34,120 bases of DNA, from contig NZ_JABCPZ010000109.1 of NCBI RefSeq assembly GCF_013283785.1, forward strand, positions 1 through 34,120, read 5' to 3'. Position numbers and translations under genes: made by a program. The stretch's first letter is position 1, and every line of letters starts with the position of its first letter. The notes beneath the pieces are model-generated. The model made no database searches, had not been told where the DNA came from, and saw only the letters and a program-made list of their open reading frames with translations. Of the stretch, positions 29,897-34,120 are shown piece by piece. This DNA comes from Nonomuraea antri (GTDB lineage Bacteria; Actinomycetota; Actinomycetes; Streptosporangiales; Streptosporangiaceae).

Positions 29897-31894
29897 ATGG
29901 AACCCCTCGACGAGGAGCGGGAACACGTCGTCCGCGCCAGGGCCGGGCTGCGCAGAATGCTCGACGGCGCGCGCGAGAACGTGATCGTCGGCGAGAGCGT
30001 GGCCGGCGACAGATACAGCGCGGAACGGCTCGGCCGCCACCTCAAGAGTCTGGCCAAGGAGCTGAGCGAGGAGCCCGACGGGCCGCCGTTCTTCGGCCGG
30101 CTCGACTTCGGCCCGGGCTCGGCCGAGCACCGCGGCCGCGCCTACCACATCGGCCGCCGCCACATCACCGGCGAGCACGGCGGCCCGCCGGTGGTCATCG
30201 ACTGGCGCGCGCCGGTGTCGCGCGCGTTCTACCGGGCCAGCGCCCGCGAGCCGCAGGGCGTCGCGCTGCGCCGCCGCTTCGGCTGGTCCGACACCACCTT
30301 GACCGGGTACGAGGACGAACGACTCGACCAGGGCTCATTGAACGAACCGGACGAACAGGGGCACAGCCGGATCCTGGCGGCCGAGATCGAACGCCCACGC
30401 GTCGGCCCGATGCGCGACATCGTCGCCACCATCCAGCCCGAGCAGGACGATCTCGTCCGCGCCGGGCTCGACACCTCGATCGTCGTGCAGGGCGGCCCCG
30501 GCACCGGCAAGACGGCGGTGGGCCTGCACCGGGCCGCGTACCTGCTGTACGCGCACCGGCAGCGGCTGGAGCGGGCCGGCGTGCTGGTCCTGGGGCCGAA
30601 CCGGGCCTTCCTCGGCTACATCTCGGCCGTGCTGCCCGCGCTCGGCGAGGCCGAGGTCGAGCAGTCCACGCTGGAGCGGCTGCTCGGCCGCGCCGAGGTC
30701 ACCGCGGCCGACGGCGCGGCCGCGGCCCTGGTCAAGCACGACGTCAAGATGGCCGACGTGCTGCGCGACGCCCTGTACGCGCGCATCGCCGAGCCGGTCG
30801 AGCCGGTCGTGGTGGCCGACGGCTCCTTCCGGTGGCGGATCCACGAGGACGAGCTGCGCCGCGTCATCGACGACACCCGGCGGGCCGCGCTGCCGTACGG
30901 GGTGGGCCGCGAACGGGTCAGGGCCAGGCTGGTGGAGCTGGTGCGCCGCCAGGCCGAGTCGCGGGGCCGGGCGGCGAACGCGGCGTGGCTGCGCTCGATG
31001 GGGCGGGCGGTGGAGCCGTTCGTGGCCGTGATGTGGCCGGCCGTGCGGCCCGAGCAGGTGCTGTGGGAAGTGCTCAGCGCGCCGCCCGAGCACCTGCTGA
31101 CCGCCGCGGAGCGCACCGCCGTCGCCTGGCCGAGGCCGCCCAGGACGTACAAGAGCGCCAAGTGGTCGTCCGCCGACCTGGTGCTCCTGGACGAGCTGGC
31201 CTGCCTGATCGAGCGCCCGCGCGGCTACGGCCACGTCATCGTGGACGAGGCGCAGGACCTGTCGCCCATGGAGTGCCGGGCGGTGGCCAGGCGGGCCGAG
31301 CACGGCTCGATCACCGTGCTCGGCGACCTGGCGCAGGCCACCACGCCGTGGGCGGCCACCTCCTGGCCGGAACGGCTGGCCGCCCTGGGCAAGCCGGACG
31401 CCACCGTCATCGCGCTGACCACCGGGTTCCGCGTGCCGGCCGCCGTGGCCGAGCTGGCCAACGCGCTGCTGCCGGCGCTCGGCGCGCAGGTTCCCGCCAC
31501 CCGCTCCCACCGCCGCGACGGCAGGCTCCGCGTCACGCGGGTGCCCGACCTGGCCGCCGGCGTGACCGTCACGGCGCGCGAGGCGCTGGCGTTCCCCGGC
31601 TCGATCGGGGTGATCGCGGCCGACGCCGACGCCGAGCCGCTCACCGAGTCGCTGTGGAACGCGGGCCTGGACGTCGGCGGCCGCCTCGGCGTCGTGCCCG
31701 CCACCCTGGCCAAGGGCCTCGAATACGACCACGTGGTGCTGGCCGAGCCGGCCGCGATCGCCGGCGCCGAGCCGCGCGGGCTCAACCGCCTGTACGTCGC
31801 GCTCACCCGGGCGGTCTCCCGGCTGGACGTCGTGCACGCCCGCCCCCTGCCGCCACAGCTTTGTTCCCTGTCAGAAGCCCGGTGGAATGGGTAG
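29897..31894 (+). CDS. helR: HelR/HelD-type RNA polymerase recycling motor ATPase
   Basis: A 665-residue superfamily 1 ATPase of the HelD/HelR class. A short N-terminal helical arm (1-60) is followed by the HelD-specific region GRLDFGPGSAEHRGRAYHIGRRHIT and VIDWRAPVSRAFYRASAREPQGVALRRRF. Walker A: GGPGTGKT (199-206), preceded by the Q-motif TIQPEQDDLVRAG. Walker B: DEAQD (450-454). Late motifs: TTGFRVP, KGLEYDHVVLAEP and LYVALTRAVSRLDVV. HelD proteins free stalled RNA polymerase; HelR also protects it from rifamycins. GGAGG four bases before ATG 29897 sets the start. It is divergent from a TetR gene across a doublet operator. No sequence like the rifamycin-associated element was seen upstream. 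Confidence 0.9.
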   Translation: MEPLDEEREHVVRARAGLRRMLDGARENVIVGESVAGDRYSAERLGRHLKSLAKELSEEPDGPPFFGRLDFGPGSAEHRGRAYHIGRRHITGEHGGPPVVIDWRAPVSRAFYRASAREPQGVALRRRFGWSDTTLTGYEDERLDQGSLNEPDEQGHSRILAAEIERPRVGPMRDIVATIQPEQDDLVRAGLDTSIVVQGGPGTGKTAVGLHRAAYLLYAHRQRLERAGVLVLGPNRAFLGYISAVLPALGEAEVEQSTLERLLGRAEVTAADGAAAALVKHDVKMADVLRDALYARIAEPVEPVVVADGSFRWRIHEDELRRVIDDTRRAALPYGVGRERVRARLVELVRRQAESRGRAANAAWLRSMGRAVEPFVAVMWPAVRPEQVLWEVLSAPPEHLLTAAERTAVAWPRPPRTYKSAKWSSADLVLLDELACLIERPRGYGHVIVDEAQDLSPMECRAVARRAEHGSITVLGDLAQATTPWAATSWPERLAALGKPDATVIALTTGFRVPAAVAELANALLPALGAQVPATRSHRRDGRLRVTRVPDLAAGVTVTAREALAFPGSIGVIAADADAEPLTESLWNAGLDVGGRLGVVPATLAKGLEYDHVVLAEPAAIAGAEPRGLNRLYVALTRAVSRLDVVHARPLPPQLCSLSEARWNG

Positions 31895-31930
31895 ATATCC
31901 CGAAGCGCCGAGTCGACAGCATCCCCGACT

Positions 31931-31956
31931 TCAGTGTGTGATGAGTCGCACACTGA
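31931..31956. promoter_or_regulatory. Inverted repeat before the small membrane protein gene
   Basis: TCAGTGTG, 10 bases, CACACTGA: perfect 8-bp arms, 37 bases after the HelR-like stop and 12 before the GTG of the next gene. It could be a terminator/attenuator hairpin or an operator. Confidence 0.45.
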
Positions 31957-31968
31957 GAGGAGCAGCTA

Positions 31969-32274
31969 GTGACCGCCGCCCAGGAACCGACCCCCGAGAG
32001 TGACCGTCCCGCCCGTGAGGCGGGGTGGACTCAACCAACCCCCGTGCCCAGGCCGCAATCCCGCACCCAGATCTTGTCGATCATCGGGTTCGTCAGCGCC
32101 GCGGTGGCTCTGTTGTTCTTCCCCATCGTGTTCGGGCCGGTGGCGGTGGCGCTGGGCATCATCGGCCACGTGCGCGGCGAGCGGCTGGGCAAGTGGGCCG
32201 CCGTCGCCGGCGCCGCGGCCATGCTGATCGGCATGGCGCTGGGAGCGCTGCTGCGGGCCACAATGTCGGCGTGA
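31969..32274 (+). CDS. Small two-helix membrane protein (DUF4190-like)
   Basis: A 101-residue protein. The N-terminal ~33 residues are polar and Pro-rich. Two hydrophobic helices follow (SIIGFVSAAVALLFFPIVFGPVAVALGIIGHVRG and KWAAVAGAAAMLIGMALGALL), linked by the HVRGERLGKWA turn typical of DUF4190 proteins. The function is unknown. The GTG start has AGGAG six bases upstream. It lies between the HelR-like gene and the second ECF42 operon and belongs to neither for certain. Confidence 0.82.
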   Translation: MTAAQEPTPESDRPAREAGWTQPTPVPRPQSRTQILSIIGFVSAAVALLFFPIVFGPVAVALGIIGHVRGERLGKWAAVAGAAAMLIGMALGALLRATMSA

Positions 32275-32295
32275 TCTGATTTCTTCCCGCACGGT

Positions 32296-32322
32296 TGTCG
32301 ATTTCCGCGGCGGCCGTACGTC
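32296..32322 (+). promoter_or_regulatory. ECF42-type promoter of the second DGPF-sigma operon
   Basis: TGTCGA (32296-32301), 17 bases, CGTC (32319-32322). This matches the ECF42 promoter signature reported in Streptomyces venezuelae (TGTCGA at -35, CG[A/T]C at -10), as I recall it. It lies about 25 bases before the first DGPF gene, so the sigma factor would activate its own operon. Confidence 0.65.
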
Positions 32323-32346
32323 ATGGAGGAGACAGAAGGGACCGAC

Positions 32347-32694
32347 ATGAAGTACGTGCTGTTCGCCATCGGCGACGAACGCCCCTGGGCGCAGGCCGGG
32401 CCGGAGGAGCGCCAGGCCGTCTACGAGAAGTGGGGCGCCTTCGAGCGGCTGCTCGGCCGGCGGGGCGCCGCGCTCGGCGGCGCCGAACTGGCCCACTCCT
32501 CCACCGCCACCACGATCAGGAAGGACGGCGGCCGGATCCTCGTCACCGACGGCCCCTACGCCGAGACCGTCGAGCAGATCTCCGGCTACCTGATGGTGGA
32601 GGCGGCGAGCCTGGCGGACGCGGTCGAGCTGGCCACGGCCATGCCGTCCGGCGGCGTGGAGATCCGCCCGGTCTCCGAGGAGGTGGCGCCGTGA
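32347..32694 (+). CDS. YCII-related DGPF-domain protein (first of two)
   Basis: A 115-residue YCII-like protein with the DGPF signature as DGPY (RILVTDGPYAETVEQISGYLMVEAASLADAVELATAMP). AAGGGA about seven bases before ATG 32347 gives the start. Its TGA overlaps the next GTG as GTGA, so the two DGPF genes are translationally coupled. It is the first gene of the second ECF42 operon and sits behind an ECF42-type promoter. Confidence 0.92.
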   Translation: MKYVLFAIGDERPWAQAGPEERQAVYEKWGAFERLLGRRGAALGGAELAHSSTATTIRKDGGRILVTDGPYAETVEQISGYLMVEAASLADAVELATAMPSGGVEIRPVSEEVAP

Positions 32695-32996
32695 GATATG
32701 TGCTGCTGATGTACGGCGACTGGGCGTGGCCGACCGGCGCCGACTCGTACGAGGCGCACAACGGGTTCATCGAGCTGCTCAAGTCGCGCGGCGCCTACGT
32801 CGACGGCGAGGAGCTGACCGGCCCCGGCCGGGCGGTGTCGCTGCGCGACGAGCTGCGCGCCGACGGCCCGTTCGCGGAGTCGACCGAGCGCCTGTGCGGG
32901 TTCTACCTGATCGACGCCCGCGACCTGGACGAGGCGATCGAACTGGCCAAGGCCTGCCCCGAGCCGACCGTCGAGGTCCGGCCGGTGGTCGGATGA
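32691..32996 (+). CDS. YCII-related DGPF-domain protein (second of two)
   Basis: A 101-residue DGPF protein (ELRADGPFAESTERLCGFYLIDARDLDEAIELAKACPEPTVEVRPVVG). It starts at GTG 32691, overlapping the previous stop by four bases. The stop overlaps an ATG (ATGA, 32993-32996) that opens a repeat-made ORF rather than the sigma gene, which is unusual, because in ordinary ECF42 operons the sigma gene follows directly. It lacks about 15 residues at the N-terminus compared with its neighbour. Confidence 0.92.
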   Translation: MRYVLLMYGDWAWPTGADSYEAHNGFIELLKSRGAYVDGEELTGPGRAVSLRDELRADGPFAESTERLCGFYLIDARDLDEAIELAKACPEPTVEVRPVVG

Positions 32997-33160
32997 TCGC
33001 GGTCGTCGCGGCGGTCTGTGCTGTCGTCGCGGTCAGGGCCGTCATCGCGGTCAGGGCCGTCATCGCGGTCAGGGCCGTCATCGCGGTCAGGGCCGTCGTC
33101 GCGGTCAGGGCGGGTGGCGCGATGAGTGCGGGTGGCGCGATGAGTGCGGTCGTGGGATGA
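32993..33160 (+). repeat. Minisatellite ORF inserted between DGPF and ECF42 sigma genes
   Basis: The whole stretch is repeat DNA and one open frame of 55 codons. Five 18-bp units GTCRTCGCGGTCAGGGCC (33023-33112) encode Val-[IV]-Ala-Val-Arg-Ala; two 18-bp units GGTGGCGCGATGAGTGCG (33113-33148) encode Gly-Gly-Ala-Met-Ser-Ala. The frame opens with ATGA overlapping the DGPF stop and closes with ATGA overlapping the sigma start (33157-33160). The peptide would be hydrophobic with an Arg every six residues. Whether it is made into a stable product is unknown; it may serve only to carry ribosomes from the DGPF gene to the sigma gene. Confidence 0.85.
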
Positions 33161-34120
33161 GCGCGGTCGAGCAGGCGTACCGCGAGCACTGGGCGCGCCT
33201 GCTCGCCCTGCTCACCGCCGAGCTGCGCGACCTCGACCTGGCCGAGGAGTCGCTGCAGGACGCCTTCGCCACCGCGGTGTCCGCCTGGCCGCCGGTGCCA
33301 GCCAACCCGCCCGCGTGGTTGCTGACCGCGGCCCGCAGGCGGGCGGTCGACCGGCTGCGGCGTTCGGCGGTGGCCGCGCGCAAGCTGCCGCAACTGATCG
33401 TCGATCAGGAGCCCGGCCCCGCCCCCGGGGACGACCGGCTGCGGATGGTGTTCACCTGCTGCCATCCGGCGCTGTCGATGGAGGCTCGGGTGGCGCTGAC
33501 GCTGCGCTGCGTGGGCGGGTTGAGCACGCGTCAGATCGCCCGGCTGTTCCTGGTCAGCGAGCCGACCATGGCGGCCAGGCTGACCAGGGCCAAGAAGAAG
33601 ATCAGCCAGGCGGGCATCCCGTACCGGGTGCCGTCCGGCGACGAGCTGGCCGAGCGGCGCGACGGCGTACTGGCCGTGATCTACCTGATCTTCACCGAGG
33701 GCTACGCGGCGGCCGAGGGCGAACGGCTCATACGCGACGAACCGGCCGCCGAGGCGATCGCGCTGGCCCGCCTCCTGGCCGAGCTGATGCCCGCCGACAC
33801 CGAGGTACGGGCGCTGCTGGCGCTGATGATGTTGCACCACGCGCGCAGGGACGCCAGGCTCGACGCCGCCGGCCGCATCGTCCGGCTGGCCGAACAGGAC
33901 CGGTCGCGGTGGCGGCACGACGAGATCTCCGAGGCCCTGGGCATCCTCACGCCTGGGCCGCCCGGGCCGTACCTGGTGCAGGCGGCCATCGCGGCCGAGC
34001 ACGCCTCGGCCGCCCACGCCGGCGACACCGACTGGGCCGAGATCGCCGCGCTCTACGAGCTGCTGGAGGCCCTGACCGGCTCGGCCGTGGTACGACTCAA
34101 CCGCGCGGTGGCCGTGGCGG
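33157..34120 (+). CDS. ECF42-group sigma factor, 3' end outside window
   Basis: At least 321 residues, open to the right edge. Region 2: EESLQDAFATAVSAWPPVPANPPAWLLTAARRRAVDRLRRS. A characteristic FTCCHPALS links to region 4: LTLRCVGGLSTRQIARLFLVSEPTMAARLTRAKKKISQAG. The TPR-like extension begins with YLIFTEGYAAAEGERL and continues LLALMMLHHARRDARLDAAGRIVRLAEQDRSRWRHDEI to AVVRLNRAVAVA. It is a paralogue of the sigma factor at 7890-9122 with the same layout. ATG 33157 overlaps the stop of the repeat ORF. About 80-90 residues should be missing by comparison with the other copy. Confidence 0.93.
   Translation, partial: MSAVEQAYREHWARLLALLTAELRDLDLAEESLQDAFATAVSAWPPVPANPPAWLLTAARRRAVDRLRRSAVAARKLPQLIVDQEPGPAPGDDRLRMVFTCCHPALSMEARVALTLRCVGGLSTRQIARLFLVSEPTMAARLTRAKKKISQAGIPYRVPSGDELAERRDGVLAVIYLIFTEGYAAAEGERLIRDEPAAEAIALARLLAELMPADTEVRALLALMMLHHARRDARLDAAGRIVRLAEQDRSRWRHDEISEALGILTPGPPGPYLVQAAIAAEHASAAHAGDTDWAEIAALYELLEALTGSAVVRLNRAVAVA

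Noticed and set aside
33023..33112. CRISPR-like regular repeats
   Set aside because: The units are directly adjacent without unique spacers and continue a reading frame, so they are a minisatellite.

Overview
The window is about 34 kb of very GC-rich DNA with strong G/C preference at third codon positions, many GTG starts and GTGA/ATGA start-stop overlaps. Together with an HrdB/SigA-type sigma factor, F420-type LLM oxidoreductase remains, a WS/DGAT acyltransferase and two ECF42 sigma modules, this points to a filamentous actinomycete (Streptosporangiales or Streptomyces-like; the exact genus is inference). No rRNA, tRNA, CRISPR array or insertion sequence was seen. No stretch above 300 bases lacks a gene.

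Layout. 1-2.6 kb: end of an amidohydrolase, a His-rich methyltransferase, an alpha/beta hydrolase and a small secreted protein. 2.7-7.4 kb (minus strand): a TetR regulator with a candidate operator, a frameshifted LLM oxidoreductase, a PAS/HTH regulator translationally coupled to an aminotransferase, and the first of three HTH_42 (AlkZ-like) proteins. 7.5-11.1 kb (plus): DGPF/YCII protein with ECF42 sigma factor, an ArsR-SRPBCC pair behind a palindromic promoter, and a phosphoesterase. 11.1-15.8 kb: a methyltransferase, a divergent ROK/MFS pair, and a methyltransferase coupled to an adenosine-deaminase-like enzyme with an altered active-site motif. 16-18.5 kb: a three-helix membrane protein with an outside ricin-type lectin region, and a principal-type sigma factor. 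18.7-22.6 kb (minus): a TfoX-like protein, a second HTH_42 protein, a WS/DGAT and a third HTH_42 protein. 22.6-26.9 kb (plus): a class V aminotransferase, a small secreted protein with a probable frameshift, an acetolactate-synthase-like enzyme and a lone tyrosine recombinase. 27-29.8 kb: AraC regulator divergent from an NmrA-type reductase, an NTF2-like protein with an amber codon near its start, and a TetR regulator. 29.9-34.1 kb (plus): a HelR/HelD-type RNA polymerase motor divergent from that TetR across a doublet operator, a small membrane protein, and a second ECF42 module (two DGPF proteins, a repeat-made 55-codon ORF, and the sigma factor running off the edge).

Themes. Most genes sit in small regulator-target units with visible inverted repeats. 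Transcription control is heavily represented: one principal-type and two ECF42 sigma factors plus an RNA polymerase recycling motor. Three AlkZ-superfamily proteins lie within 16 kb. Short tandem duplications (14, 15, 17, 18 and 18 bp) recur at gene ends. Those inside reading frames are multiples of three and those outside are not. The most unusual is an 18-bp minisatellite inside the second ECF42 operon that preserves ATGA coupling at both of its ends.
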